A stretch of 52,516 nt of DNA from DATBGS01 sp036557885 (GTDB lineage: Bacteria > Chloroflexota > Ktedonobacteria > Ktedonobacterales > DATBGS01). The notes beneath the pieces were generated by a model. The model did no database searches, had not been told where the DNA came from, and was given only the letters and a program-made list of their open reading frames with translations. This document shows positions 26,983-36,443 of the stretch, piece after piece. Location: contig DATBGS010000174.1 in the NCBI GenBank assembly GCA_036557885.1, positions 1-52,516 on the forward strand, given 5' to 3'. Positions within the stretch are counted from its first letter, which is position 1. Each line of letters begins with the position of its first letter. The translations under genes and the position numbers were made by a program.

Positions 26983-28041
26983 ATGCGACGACTGGCCTGG
27001 CTCGGCGCCCTCATCTTCCTCGTAGGGCAGATGGCAGGCTGTGGAAGCAGCACACAGTCTTACCAGACGCATCCGCTCGTCTTCCCCACCTTTACGGCTC
27101 CTGCTCGTTCCGGCACCGCGCCGGGTACGGTGCTACTCACCTATCGCAGCCCTGGCCGCGGGACATTCATCGACACTATAGCGTGGTCCCCGGATGGGGC
27201 ACGCATTGCCTACGGCAGTGATGACGGCACCGTGCAAATCTGGGATGCCTCCAGCGGGAGGAAGCTGGTGGACGATACCGCTCCTGAGACACAGCAGGGA
27301 GTAGGGGCACTAGCTTGGTCGCCCGATGGCACGCGCATCGTCTTAGGGACTGGCGCCTATGGGAGCGCGGGCGTTGCGCAGGTGTGGGACACCACCACCG
27401 GTAAAACCCTGCTCACCTATCGCGGCCAGCGTTCTGAGGTCGCAGCAGTCGCCTGGTCGCCTGATGGGAAGCGCATCGCTTCAGGGAGCTATGATAAGAC
27501 CGTCCAGGTGTGGGACGCCACCACCGGCAAGACTCTGCTCACCTATCGCGGCCATACCGATCAGGTGCATACCCTGGCCTGGTCGCCCGATGGCACGCGC
27601 ATCGCCTCCGCTGGTACGGATGCAACCGCTCAGATCTGGGATGCCACTACTGGCAAGACCCTGCTCACCTGTCGTGGTCACCGGGGAGAAGTAGATGCCC
27701 TAGCCTGGTCATCGGATAGTGCGCGTATCGCCTCTGGAGGCATCGATACCACTGTCCGCATTTGGGAGACGACGACTGGAACCTCCTTGCTGCTGTATAC
27801 GGGCCACAGCGGGAATATCACTGCGCTCGCCTGGTCACCGGATGGCACACGTATCGCGTCGGGAAGTCTGGCATCTGGCGGTGTGAGTGATGAGAAATCG
27901 CTGCAAGTCTGGGATGCCGCCACTGGTGCCCCTCTTTTTCTCAATGCCTCTGGCCTGCCTCCGCTTGCCTGGTCTCCTGATGGTACACGCATCGTCTCCC
28001 TCAGCGCGAGGGGTTCTCTCATCATCTGGAAAGCACCCTAG
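26983..28041 (+). CDS. WD40-repeat lipoprotein
   Basis: 352 residues. The ATG at 26983 follows AAGGAGAG. The signal peptide ends in a lipobox (FLVGQMAGCGSS), so the protein is lipid-anchored outside the cell. About seven WD40 blades follow, each with AWSPDGTRIAS-type and VQIWDATTGKTLL-type strands; blades 3-5 are nearly identical at the DNA level as well, suggesting recent internal duplication. WD40 propellers act as protein-binding platforms. It lies just upstream of the FtsX-type permease, with only ~23 bp between stop and start, so it may be an accessory subunit of that transporter (inference). Confidence 0.88.
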   Translation: MRRLAWLGALIFLVGQMAGCGSSTQSYQTHPLVFPTFTAPARSGTAPGTVLLTYRSPGRGTFIDTIAWSPDGARIAYGSDDGTVQIWDASSGRKLVDDTAPETQQGVGALAWSPDGTRIVLGTGAYGSAGVAQVWDTTTGKTLLTYRGQRSEVAAVAWSPDGKRIASGSYDKTVQVWDATTGKTLLTYRGHTDQVHTLAWSPDGTRIASAGTDATAQIWDATTGKTLLTCRGHRGEVDALAWSSDSARIASGGIDTTVRIWETTTGTSLLLYTGHSGNITALAWSPDGTRIASGSLASGGVSDEKSLQVWDAATGAPLFLNASGLPPLAWSPDGTRIVSLSARGSLIIWKAP

Positions 28042-28064
28042 TGCAGGAAAGGACGGGATGGCTG

Positions 28065-31013
28065 ATGTCAATGCTGCGTTTTCTCCTCAAGCGCGCCTGG
28101 CACACGCGCTTGCTGCTGCTGCCTGTCCTGCTCGGCGTGCTGGCAGCGGTGACGGTGTTGTGCAGTGTGCCCTTGCTCGCCAGGGCTGCCGCCAACACCA
28201 GCTTACAGACCAGTCTCCGTGCGTCCGGGACGCCTCTTGATCACAATCTGGAGGTGCAGTTCACGACGTCGCCCCTCGATGAGGACATCTATGCGCGCGC
28301 CACGAGCGAGGTCACCGCCAACGTGCAGGCGTTTCTGGGTCGCGACCTGGCCCAGGCGGCTCCTTTGCGATCGGGGGTAGATGCGCATCTCCTGATCTAC
28401 GCGCCGGACAACCATCGTTTCCCAAAAGATTTTCTGGCTCAGTATCTCCAGCCCTCCAGGAGCGCTCTCTGGTTTCATAGTGGGATGAATGCCACACACC
28501 TGACGCTGACTGCTGGGCACTTTCCCTCGCCAGCCGTCACCAGCACGCCGACTAACCTGGGTATGGCCTATGAGGTCGAGGCGATGCTCGCACCGGAGTG
28601 GGCCACACAACTGAACCTGAAGCTGGGGCAGGAGCTTGACCTGCTCGAGCCAAAAACCCACTCGACGAGTTTTTTGCGCATCCGCTTGGTGGGCTTTTTC
28701 CAGCCCAAAAGCCTGGATGACCCTGCCTGGTTTGGCGCTCTGGACCCCTTCGTGCCAGCGATCCACTTTGGCGATAGCCCTGATCTTCCGCCACCGCCCT
28801 TCTGGATCGATGAGACGGCCTTCAATACGGCGCTGCCCCACCTGGAGCTAGAACAGTCGCTCGTCTATAGCTGGTTTTATCAACTCAATCTACAGGGGGT
28901 TTCGGCGCTGACCGCCCAGACGACGCTGGAGAACATCCTGGCGATCAAGCGTTTCGTCGAGCAATCGAATCCGGGCAATCCACCGCAGCCAATTGCTTAC
29001 ACTGTCCTCACCAACCTGGACAGCCTGCTCCAGGCCTTTTTTCAGCAGCAATTCTTTGTCACCATTGCGACCCTGGTGGCTATCCTCCCCGGTCTGGCAC
29101 TGCTCTTGCTCTATCTGGGACTGGCCGCCGCAGCACTTTCTGACCACCACCGTGACGAACTGGCGCTGATGAAGTGCCGGGGCGCCAGCGCCTGGCAGAT
29201 TCTCGCGCTCTCCGCGTTGGAGGCACTGCTGCTCTGTGCCATCTCGCTCTTGCTTGCGCCAGAGCTTGCCGGCCAGATTACGCGGATGTTCGTCAACCAT
29301 TCGTTCTTTGGCGCCGCCGTCAGCAGCGCGGCAGAGGAGCTTACGACCCCTGATCTCCAGACCTATCTCGCTGCCGCTACCGCTGCGCTGCTCTGCGGCG
29401 GGGTGGCGGTGCTGCCCGTCATCGGCGCTGCACGCTCTAGTGAGGTCGCGCTCAGGCGTCAGGCAGCACGTTTTCGCCCAGCACCGCTCTGGTTGCGCCT
29501 GGGGCCAGGTGTCCTGTTGACAGCGTTGGGGGTCTTCGGTGCCCTGGAACTCTCCCAGCGCGGGCGATTCTTTACGCAAAATGCCCAGGGCAGGCTCTCC
29601 ATTGATTGGGTCGCCTCGGCAACGCCGACGCTGCTCTTGCTCGGTGCGGCGGGCCTGAGTCTGCTGCTCGTGCCACCGCTGCTGGTTGTGCTGGACCGTC
29701 TGGCGCAGCGCTCGCCTGGGGTGGCGTTCAGCATGGCAACGCGCCAGATGGCACGCCGCCCCTCTCCCTACAGTCGGTTAGTCCTCTTGCTGGCCCTGAC
29801 TCTGGCGCTGGGCGTCTTCGCCTCGCTCTTCAGCGGTACGCTCGTTCAGAGCGCCGCTGACCGCGCCGCCTATGAGAGTGGCTCCGACCTGCGTTTGGTC
29901 GAAGGGGCCATTGGAGCCACCGACCTGAATCGGGTGGCCGCGCCGCTGTCCGATCATCTGGCGGTGCTGCCAGGCGCCAGCGATGGTATGAATATCTTCC
30001 GCGCCACCGATACCCGGCCCACGGGCGTTCTCCAATCTGGCGAAGTGACTACGCTTGCTGTTGACAGCACCAAATTTGAGCGCCTGGCCTACTGGCGCGC
30101 TGATTTCGCCGACACGCCGCTCGCTGTGCTCATGCAAACGGTGCGGCAAAAGACATCCCAGCCCGACGCGATCCCTGCTCTCGTGGATGATCGCCTGCTC
30201 GCCGATACGGGACAACATCTCGGCGATGCACTCACCCTGCACCTGGGCTCGGCACAGGGAGTGGGAGACGAGGCCATCCCGATCAGCGCCAGCTTTGTGA
30301 TTGTCGGCGTGTTCCACTACTTCCCTACCCTGGACACCAGTCAATATGCCCTGGTTTGCGACATCACTCGCCTGCTCCAGCAGGTCAACCGCATCCCTCA
30401 CGCCTCTATCACCCCCAATGAGGTTTGGTTGAAGCTAGCGCCCACTGCGCCACTGTATACCACCGGAGAGCAGGTAGAACAGCAGTTACAACATCCCACC
30501 CAGCATCTCCAGGTGATTGTTACTGTGCAGCAGGTCTATGATCGTCAGGTGCTGCTGGCAAACTTGCGCAGCGACCCGCTGCATAGTGCCATCTCCGGTG
30601 CGCTCTCGCTGGATTTTGTGGTGGCTGCCCTCTTGAGTGTCGTGGGCTTTGTCGTGCTCTTTACGCTGCTGGTCAAGCGGCGCGTCTTCGAGTTTGGTGT
30701 ACTGCGCGCGCTGGGGTTGTCGCTGCTCCAGTTGGGCCGCGCGCTCAGTTGGGAGCAGGTGATCCTGGTGGGCGCCGCTGTCCTTTTAGGCGGTGCCCTG
30801 GGTGTAGCCCTTGCCAACGCCACGTTACCTGCTCTGACAACCGATCAGACGGGCAAAGCGCTGCTGCCGCCGTTTACACTCCATCTGGACACTCTTTCGC
30901 TGCTGCAACTGGGCCTCTTCCTCCTGGCTTGTGTCTTGGCGGTCCTGGCGGCAACGGCGGTCATCTTCCGTCGTCTCAAAATCCAGGAGGTTTTGCGGCT
31001 CGGGGAAGAGTAA
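28065..31013 (+). CDS. Large FtsX-type ABC transporter permease
   Basis: 982 residues. One helix at the N-terminus (LLLLPVLLGVLAAVTVLC) is followed by a ~280-residue extracellular domain; then come three helices (FFVTIATLVAILPGLALLLL, LALSALEALLLCAISLLLAP, and one near ALLCGGVAVLPVIG), further hydrophobic segments, a second large extracellular domain and a final FtsX triplet (LDFVVAALLSVVGFVVLFTL, VILVGAAVLLGGALGVALA, LLQLGLFLLACVLAVLAATA). The motif RRVFEFGVLRALGLSLLQLG is typical of FtsX/MacB-like permeases. No matching ATPase is adjacent. Starts at GTG 28041, ATG 28065 and ATG 28071 are possible; AGGAAAGG (28044-28051) favours the ATGs. Confidence 0.9.
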   Translation: MSMLRFLLKRAWHTRLLLLPVLLGVLAAVTVLCSVPLLARAAANTSLQTSLRASGTPLDHNLEVQFTTSPLDEDIYARATSEVTANVQAFLGRDLAQAAPLRSGVDAHLLIYAPDNHRFPKDFLAQYLQPSRSALWFHSGMNATHLTLTAGHFPSPAVTSTPTNLGMAYEVEAMLAPEWATQLNLKLGQELDLLEPKTHSTSFLRIRLVGFFQPKSLDDPAWFGALDPFVPAIHFGDSPDLPPPPFWIDETAFNTALPHLELEQSLVYSWFYQLNLQGVSALTAQTTLENILAIKRFVEQSNPGNPPQPIAYTVLTNLDSLLQAFFQQQFFVTIATLVAILPGLALLLLYLGLAAAALSDHHRDELALMKCRGASAWQILALSALEALLLCAISLLLAPELAGQITRMFVNHSFFGAAVSSAAEELTTPDLQTYLAAATAALLCGGVAVLPVIGAARSSEVALRRQAARFRPAPLWLRLGPGVLLTALGVFGALELSQRGRFFTQNAQGRLSIDWVASATPTLLLLGAAGLSLLLVPPLLVVLDRLAQRSPGVAFSMATRQMARRPSPYSRLVLLLALTLALGVFASLFSGTLVQSAADRAAYESGSDLRLVEGAIGATDLNRVAAPLSDHLAVLPGASDGMNIFRATDTRPTGVLQSGEVTTLAVDSTKFERLAYWRADFADTPLAVLMQTVRQKTSQPDAIPALVDDRLLADTGQHLGDALTLHLGSAQGVGDEAIPISASFVIVGVFHYFPTLDTSQYALVCDITRLLQQVNRIPHASITPNEVWLKLAPTAPLYTTGEQVEQQLQHPTQHLQVIVTVQQVYDRQVLLANLRSDPLHSAISGALSLDFVVAALLSVVGFVVLFTLLVKRRVFEFGVLRALGLSLLQLGRALSWEQVILVGAAVLLGGALGVALANATLPALTTDQTGKALLPPFTLHLDTLSLLQLGLFLLACVLAVLAATAVIFRRLKIQEVLRLGEE

Positions 31014-31394
31014 GCACCAACGTGGTGATCGCCTCTCACCTGCCTCCGTTCGGCTCGCTCTTTATCGAGACAATGTTTCCAGTAAAGACACGACTTTTAG
31101 GGTTTAGGAAATTAATCACCTGTGCTGGCTACTTAGCACATCTGTTCGAAAACCAAAGGTTGTTCGGCCTCTTGAAACGCTGATTGTACGCTTAGTAAGA
31201 GAACGTCTTGAAAGAGGTCCACGTTATGGTCAGCGGCAGGGTCGCCCCTGTCGCCGCCATTCCCGAACCGGACATGACACTTTCGCGGCATCCGGCTCTT
31301 CGTCAATCAGGTTCATTGTCCTCGAATACCTGGGCTTCAGTGGTTCCATAGGAGCCATCTCTAAGTAGTTAGCCACAAGAATTTAGAAGACCGG
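31014..31394. other. Non-coding relic sequence after the permease
   Basis: No gene supported. It contains the repeat end CTGTGCTGGCTACTT (31120-31134), a stretch near 31255-31310 with the look of group II intron 3' flanks (rejected for lack of an RT), and GTAGTTAGCCACAAG near 31365. Confidence 0.4.
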
Positions 31395-31875
31395 AGACCG
31401 CAGCAGCGCAAGCTTCCCTCATTGGTGAGGCTGTCGAGCCAGGCTACCGCTCGCTCGGCCTCTTCCACCAGCGAGGCATACGCCCGGTTGGCCGCAATCA
31501 CCGCGTTTCCGCACCCGCCAGAGATCCTCACAGGGGTTCAGCTCGGGTGAGCGAAAGGGCAGCCAGGCCATCTCGATCTGCGCCGCCGCTGCCGCCTCCT
31601 GCACCCGCTTGGGATGATGGGGCGGCGCGTTGTCGAGAGATGAGGAGTTTGGGCGTTTCTCCCAATCCAACGCACCCTTGCTGCTGCCAGCTAGCAGCTC
31701 AGTTATAGCTGCTCGCCAGGCTACAGCTCAGCACGGTAGCAACCTACTGGGGCGATTGGCCCTCAGCCAACAACTGGATCGCGCGATAGCGCCACCATTG
31801 CCGGACCTGCCGTGCCGTGCCCACCGCACGAGCCAGGTCGCAGCTTTCTTGCTCGGTCAGACTGATCTCTATCAC
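31395..31875 (-). pseudogene. IS630-family transposase remnant
   Basis: Reading leftward from a GTG at 31875 (GGAGG upstream), the N-terminal HTH region is IEISLTEQESCDLARAVGTA then QWWRYRAIQLLAEGQSPQ, followed by a stop and a deletion of the middle. The DDE end resumes with LDNAPPHHPKRVQEAAAAAQ and MAWLPFRSPELNPCEDLWR, then shifts frame to NAVIAANRAYASLVEEAERA. The second Asp (LDNAPPHH) and the ELNPCED motif mark IS630. Internal deletion, nonsense and frameshift make it inactive. Confidence 0.82.
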
Positions 31876-32304
31876 TGCACCTCCTTGGCTGGAGACCAGT
31901 CTAGCAGTTCTACCTCTTTCTGCCCGGCTACTTAGCTGCGCCTCTCAGCTTGCCATTTCACCAACAGCAATGGGCCGGCATTCATGAAGAAGTCGGCGAA
32001 AGACGCTGTGGTGGCTACTATTGTCATCCAGCTATAAAAAGCAAAGCCCTCTCGCTAAAGCTCCCCTGTTCCAAACCGATGACGAGGGGAGCCAGCACGG
32101 GAACAACCTTTCAGAGGAGGTTCACCCTCCAGCGCGGAGAAAGCCGGGCAACAGAAGCACGTTTTCAGCCTGTTCGCAGGAACGGCAGGAGGAAGCAAAA
32201 CAGGAGAGAGCAAAAGTGAATCAGAAGTGGTAGAATTACAGCATACGGACTCCAGAGAAGAGAATCACAACCCATTATCCTGCTTGTAACAAACGTTTAT
32301 CTTG
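31876..32304. other. Non-coding relic sequence
   Basis: No gene supported. Repeat ends CCCGGCTACTTAGC (31923-31936) and CTGTGGTGGCTACT (32006-32019) occur. AACCGATGACGAGGGGAGCC near 32079 parallels AACCGATGACACGAGGTGCC near 40369, so this is part of the same repeat family. Confidence 0.4.
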
Positions 32305-32500
32305 AAGCGGTGTTCATGCCCGTTGTTTCCGCCGCCAGCTTGCTTTAGCCCAGATACCACCTGGCCCCGTGTATTGATCGCAAATTATCGCGGATTCGAT
32401 CACCTTGCTCTGTTGCCCCTTTTGCAGCGCCTGAGCCTCGATGACACCTGACGTGGCTTGAAATCGCGGATTCGACCCCTTCGGTTCCGCTCGCGAGTAC
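32305..32500. repeat. 76-bp tandem-repeat module, copy A (no HTH gene)
   Basis: About 2.5 units of a ~76-bp direct repeat. The clearest cores, CGCGGATTCGATCACCTT (32389) and CGCGGATTCGACCCCTTC (32465), are exactly 76 bp apart; a degenerate third lies one period upstream. It ends in CGGTTCCGCTCGCGAG. Homologous to modules B (36671-36883) and C (40070-40262), but the small HTH gene that accompanies those is absent here. Confidence 0.7.
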
Positions 32501-33068
32501 ACCAAAGAAGCAGCAAAACTGAAGGACATTTTGCATCCCACAAGCTGTTCGCTCTACCGAGGACTTGAGCTGGCACTTTGGCGTACCTGGCTACTTTCTT
32601 CTACGGGCGAAAAAGAGGCTTTGAGCACAATTGTACCATTTGTTTGTGTCCGATGATGAAAGTAGCCAGCACACTTGTGTCTCCCACCAAGAAGAAGGTC
32701 TTATTGCCAGAAGAGCAGATGACATGCCTGGTGAGTGAGGAGCATATCGAGCAGATGGTGATACCTCGACTCCCAGGGGGAGGGTTGGTTGGTATTCTTT
32801 TGCAGCTTGGGGTGCGGTTGCCGCTCTGAGCTTAAACAGAGCTGGCCTCGTGTGGTGGAGAAAGAGAGGAATTGAATTCAGAGCGGTGGATCGGTTCATT
32901 CTCTTTGCCTAACTGGAAAAACCAGGCGAGGGAGGGCGCCATGTGATAGACTCTGACTGGCGCTTCTCGTGCAACATCTGGAATTTGCAGGGAAAATCTG
33001 ATGAATGGGTGGTTTCTCCCTCTAGTTAAGGACCCTCCCTCGGAGGATGCAAAGGGTTCACGTGAATC
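32501..33068. other. Gap upstream of the response regulator
   Basis: It contains MITE-like copy 2 (32583-32676) and otherwise no supported gene. The ~200 bp before 33069 should include the promoter of the response-regulator/kinase pair; no consensus was assigned. Confidence 0.4.
32583..32676. repeat. MITE-like palindromic repeat, copy 2 (inverted orientation)
   Basis: Arms CCTGGCTACTTTCTTC and GATGAAAGTAGCCAG form the inverted ends. Its reverse complement aligns along the length of the copy at 35615-35706, e.g. TGGTACAATTGTGCTCAA against TGGTTCAATCGTGCTCAA, and CTTTTTCGCCCG against CTTTTTCGTCCG. Confidence 0.75.
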
Positions 33069-33536
33069 ATGGTAAGCAAAGCGAGTATCGATATGGCTTC
33101 TCGTCTCCCTACTACAGTCCTCTTGGTTGACGATAACCCTGATCTCCTCATGATGCTGGGGTTGGCTCTGAAAACGTTGGGAGGCTACCGTATCCTTAAA
33201 GCCGAGGACGGCATTGCTGGTTTGGAACTCGCTGTCAACGAGCACCCCGATTGCATGGTCATTGATATCTTGATGCCGGGCCTGGATGGGTTTCACCTTG
33301 TCCGTGCTTTACGGGGGGATCCTGAAACTGCCCAGATCCCGCTGATCCTTTTGACGGCGCTTGCTGAAGACAAGCAACAGCTTATTGGCTTAGCCTCTGG
33401 GGCCGATCAATATCTCACGAAACCTGCTACCCCTCAAGCGCTGGTGGCTGCCATAGAAAAAGTGATCCGACTCACTCAAGCAGAAAGGGAGCGGGCCCTC
33501 CAGCTTCTGGTTGATAACGAGCAAGGAGCTACCTAA
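33069..33536 (+). CDS. CheY-like single-domain response regulator
   Basis: 155 residues, one receiver domain. Acidic pocket D21-D22 (VLLVDDNPD), phospho-acceptor D66 (MVIDILMPG), T96 (ILLTAL) and K118 (YLTKP) are all present. There is no output domain, only a short helical extension (RLTQAERERALQLLVDNEQ). It ends 1 bp before the histidine-kinase/peroxiredoxin fusion, so the two are a cognate pair translated together. With no DNA-binding domain the signal must pass to another protein, or be a phosphate sink. An ATG at 33093 is an alternative start. Confidence 0.93.
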   Translation: MVSKASIDMASRLPTTVLLVDDNPDLLMMLGLALKTLGGYRILKAEDGIAGLELAVNEHPDCMVIDILMPGLDGFHLVRALRGDPETAQIPLILLTALAEDKQQLIGLASGADQYLTKPATPQALVAAIEKVIRLTQAERERALQLLVDNEQGAT

Positions 33537-33537
33537 C

Positions 33538-35589
33538 ATGGAAAAAACTGTATCGCCCAGCCCTTCTATCATTGCCAGGTATGAACAGCAGCGGCGCGAA
33601 GCGATTTTGAGGTGGCTCCTCCCTACAACGTCACTCCTGTTCACGGTTGGGTGTCTGGTCTTTGGGACGCTGATCATCCTGCAAGTGCTGCAACAGCCGC
33701 TGATCTGGCTGGTGTGGGTCATAGTGGCCGTCTGTATGGCCGCATTATGGGTGGGCGTCTTCAAGCTCTCACGCCACCAGTTACGCTGGGCATTGGCAAC
33801 GATCGGGGTAGTTGGAGGACTCGTCTTACCATGCCTCCTGCTCCTGCGCGCCCTCGTCCAGGGTATGGATGAATTGACGCTCCTTCAATTCATGTTTTTT
33901 GGGATCATTATTGTCCTGGTGGGAGTATTGGGGAATCAGCGCGCTATTGTTTTCACCACGCTCCTGCTCAATGGCGTGACGGCTGGAATGTTCTTCTTGA
34001 CGGTTTCCCATTTGGGAAACGCATCTGGCTGGGGCACCCTTCAAACTCGCCTTTTTCCCTCGGCTCTCCTCTTCGAGTGGTTCTTTGCAGCATTTGCGCT
34101 GCTCCAATGGCAGGCCTATCAACGCACACTAAGAGACCTCGGACAGGCATATGAGCAATCTCGCCAACTGGAAACGATGAAAGATCAATTTATTACCAGC
34201 GTCAATCATGAATTACGAACCCCTATTACCACGCTTGATGGGTATGTAGAATTGCTCCATACCGCACGCACCCAGATGAGCGAAGAGGAGCAAGACTTCT
34301 CCCTGGCGCAAGCCAGTAAAACCGGCAAGCTTTTGATAGAATTACTCGAAAATATCCTGGATGTACGCCGTATCGATGAACATGCGGTCCTTGAACCGCA
34401 AATGGTCCATCTAGCTGCTGTGCTGGAACAGGCGCAGATCCTCCTCCATCCCCGAGAGCCTGGGCAAGCAAACCACAATATACATCTTGAGGTTGCCCCT
34501 GATCTCTTCGTCTGGGGTGAACCGATTCGCATTCAACAAATTGTGACGAATCTGCTTTCCAATGCCATCAAATACTCCCTGGGTGGCTCACCCATCATCA
34601 TTCAAACCCTGCGCGTCGCTAAAACTCCTGCCAAGCGGAACTTCAGGCAAGGCTTAATTTCTGCTCGCTCGTTGGAGGGGGGGCATTGGATTGAGATACG
34701 GGTGCGGGACTTTGGCTTTGGTATTCCACGAGAACAGCAATCATTACTCTTTCACCGCTTTGTACGTTTGCCAAGAGATCTGGGGTCAAAAATTCCTGGC
34801 AACGGCTTGGGGTTATATCTCTGCCGCGTTTTTGCAGAAGCCATGGGCGGGACCATCCACGTAGAGAGTTCAGGGGTGCCAAACCAGGGGAGTACCTTTA
34901 TTCTCCGCCTGCTGGAAGCCAGCAGAGACATTGACCACATCACGTCTGAAAAGGCGGCCCTCATCACGAATCTCCCAGCCAAAAAAGGGGCGTCGAAACG
35001 CCTCTATGTGGGTCAGGAGGCGCGCCCGTTTATTGCAACTGATTTGCAAGGGCGGATAATTCGATTGGAGGATTTTCGTGGTCGTCGGCTGCTCCTCGCC
35101 TTTGTACGATTTGCTGGGTGCCCTTTCTGTGGGATGCGTACCTATCGCCTCACGACCCAGTTTCCCGCTTTTCAAGCATCCGGGCTTGAGGTACTGGTTA
35201 TTCTAGAATCGACTCAGGAGCACGCGCGGGAGCACGCAGTGCTGCGTGATGCTCCTTTCCCCATTGTTGCCGATCCAACCAGTACCCTGTATGACTTATA
35301 CGGCACAGCCATCTCGTCTCGTGCAGTCAAGGTGGCACTCAAACGCCGCAAGAAGACCTTTGCAGTGGCCCAACAGATGGGTTTCGAGCAGTTGGTCAAT
35401 GGTGGACCAGCCTACGGGGATGGAGTCCTGGAGCGGCTCCCGGCAGAGTTCATCATTGGCCCAGATTTCCGTATTGAGGTGGCTCATTATGGCAGAGATA
35501 TTGGCGATTTCCTCCCCTTAAAACACATCGAACGTCATCTCCAACAAGTAGCTTCTCTTCCTGATGTTGAGCTGAGGGGTGCGAGATAA
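33538..35589 (+). CDS. Membrane histidine kinase fused to a peroxiredoxin-like (AhpC/TSA) domain
   Basis: 683 residues. The N-terminal ~190 residues contain six hydrophobic helices (WLLPTTSLLFTVGCLVFGTL, LIWLVWVIVAVCMAALWVGV, IGVVGGLVLPCLLLLRAL, MFFGIIIVLVGVL). A HisKA box follows with H224 (SVNHELRTPITTLDGYVELL). The HATPase domain has the N box QQIVTNLLSNAIKYS, G1 VRDFGFGIPREQQ and G2 PGNGLGLYLCRVFAEAMGG. After a ~40-residue linker, residues ~500-670 are a thioredoxin-fold peroxiredoxin-like domain: FVRFAGCPFCGMRTYRL with C528-x-x-C531, VLVILESTQEHAREHAVL, FPIVADPTSTLYDLYG and LPAEFIIGPDFRIEVAHYG. This resembles AhpC/TSA 'PRX-like2/SelL' proteins. It is coupled to the receiver gene upstream. 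I infer a redox- or peroxide-responsive two-component system with the sensor at the kinase C-terminus. Both halves keep their key residues, and no frameshift is needed. Confidence 0.93.
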   Translation: MEKTVSPSPSIIARYEQQRREAILRWLLPTTSLLFTVGCLVFGTLIILQVLQQPLIWLVWVIVAVCMAALWVGVFKLSRHQLRWALATIGVVGGLVLPCLLLLRALVQGMDELTLLQFMFFGIIIVLVGVLGNQRAIVFTTLLLNGVTAGMFFLTVSHLGNASGWGTLQTRLFPSALLFEWFFAAFALLQWQAYQRTLRDLGQAYEQSRQLETMKDQFITSVNHELRTPITTLDGYVELLHTARTQMSEEEQDFSLAQASKTGKLLIELLENILDVRRIDEHAVLEPQMVHLAAVLEQAQILLHPREPGQANHNIHLEVAPDLFVWGEPIRIQQIVTNLLSNAIKYSLGGSPIIIQTLRVAKTPAKRNFRQGLISARSLEGGHWIEIRVRDFGFGIPREQQSLLFHRFVRLPRDLGSKIPGNGLGLYLCRVFAEAMGGTIHVESSGVPNQGSTFILRLLEASRDIDHITSEKAALITNLPAKKGASKRLYVGQEARPFIATDLQGRIIRLEDFRGRRLLLAFVRFAGCPFCGMRTYRLTTQFPAFQASGLEVLVILESTQEHAREHAVLRDAPFPIVADPTSTLYDLYGTAISSRAVKVALKRRKKTFAVAQQMGFEQLVNGGPAYGDGVLERLPAEFIIGPDFRIEVAHYGRDIGDFLPLKHIERHLQQVASLPDVELRGAR

Positions 35590-35939
35590 GCGGGAGGCGG
35601 TATGTGACCCCCTGCCTTGGCTACTTTCTTCATCGGCCACAAATACTTGGTTCAATCGTGCTCAATATTCCCTTTTTCGTCCGGACGACGAAAGTAGACC
35701 GGACAGGTTTTTCGCAGTTTTCGAAGCCTTACCCTCTCATCGGCCACAGCCGAGAAACGAGCAAAAACGGCCACATCTTAGCATTACAGAGTTTTGGCAT
35801 CAATAGAAGGATGCTCCGACGAGATTGCAGGGCAAACGTGGGCGATTTTGCTTGCTTCTCAGTTGTGGCTGCAAGATGGAGGATGGCTTGGCCGTTGTGT
35901 TGGAGCGACTTCTTCTCTCCAAATGAGCGCGCAAGCAGC
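35590..35939. other. Gap with MITE-like copy 3
   Basis: Holds the palindromic repeat at 35615-35706. The rest (to 35939) has no supported gene; it is the 3' flank of the leftward DJ-1/PfpI-like gene. Confidence 0.4.
35615..35706. repeat. MITE-like palindromic repeat, copy 3
   Basis: Arms TTGGCTACTTTCTTC and GACGAAAGTAGACC. The interior CGGCCACAAATACTTGGTTC and TTTCGTCCGGACGACG matches copy 1 (8985-9078) almost base for base and copy 2 in reverse complement. It lies 25 bp after the kinase-peroxiredoxin stop. Confidence 0.75.
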
Positions 35940-36443
35940 TTAGAGCGCCTGCTGCCCGTGATCGTCCCAGGTATACTCCATGTAGCGAGCGACCTTTTCT
36001 GCTGATGCTCGATCAAGCAGACGCTCGACCAGATGCAAGCTCATGTCGATACCGGCAGAAACCCCCGCAGCCGTGATCAGTGTGCCTTCATCCACCCACC
36101 GGACATCGCGCTGAACCTGCGTCTTTGGATGGCGCTCGGCCAGACCATCTAGGGCGCTCCAATGGGTGGTTGCCTTATGATCATCAAGCAATCCAAGGGC
36201 ACCCAGCACAAATGCTCCAGTACAAACCGATGTGTTAAAGCGAGTCTGCTCGGTGACGGATTTGAGCCAGTCGAGAACGACCGGATTCTCCCGTACTTTG
36301 CGCGCATCGCCGCCGGGAATCAGCAACAGGTCAATAGGCGGGTGGTCTTCAATGGTGAAATCAGGCTGCACCTTTAACCCCGTAGGGTGCGAAAATTCCA
36401 CCCACTCTTTTTGAGGCGGGTACTTGAACACCCATATTCTCAA
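35940..36443 (-). pseudogene. DJ-1/PfpI (GlxA-like amidase) gene, 5' truncated
   Basis: About 167 codons. Family features: DLLLIPGGDARKVRENPVVL, RFNTSVCTGAFVLGALGLLD (nucleophile-elbow Cys in SVCTGAF), ATTHWSALDGLAER, and LITAAGVSAGIDMSLHLVER. The usual first ~40 residues with the FDG...D/E motif are missing; the frame can begin only at a TTG at 36443, next to the stop of the HTH gene. It has been cut by the HTH/tandem-repeat module, so it is probably non-functional, though the catalytic Cys is intact. Confidence 0.75.

Noticed and set aside
31255..31310. Group II intron 3' end (CCGGACATGACAC...CATCCGGCTCTT pattern)
   Set aside because: Only a short resemblance; no reverse transcriptase or domain V structure could be identified nearby.
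32305..32500. CRISPR-like array (regularly spaced GATTCGACC cores)
   Set aside because: The sequences between cores are themselves repeated within and between modules, so there are no unique spacers; period ~76 bp is tandem duplication. No cas genes are present.
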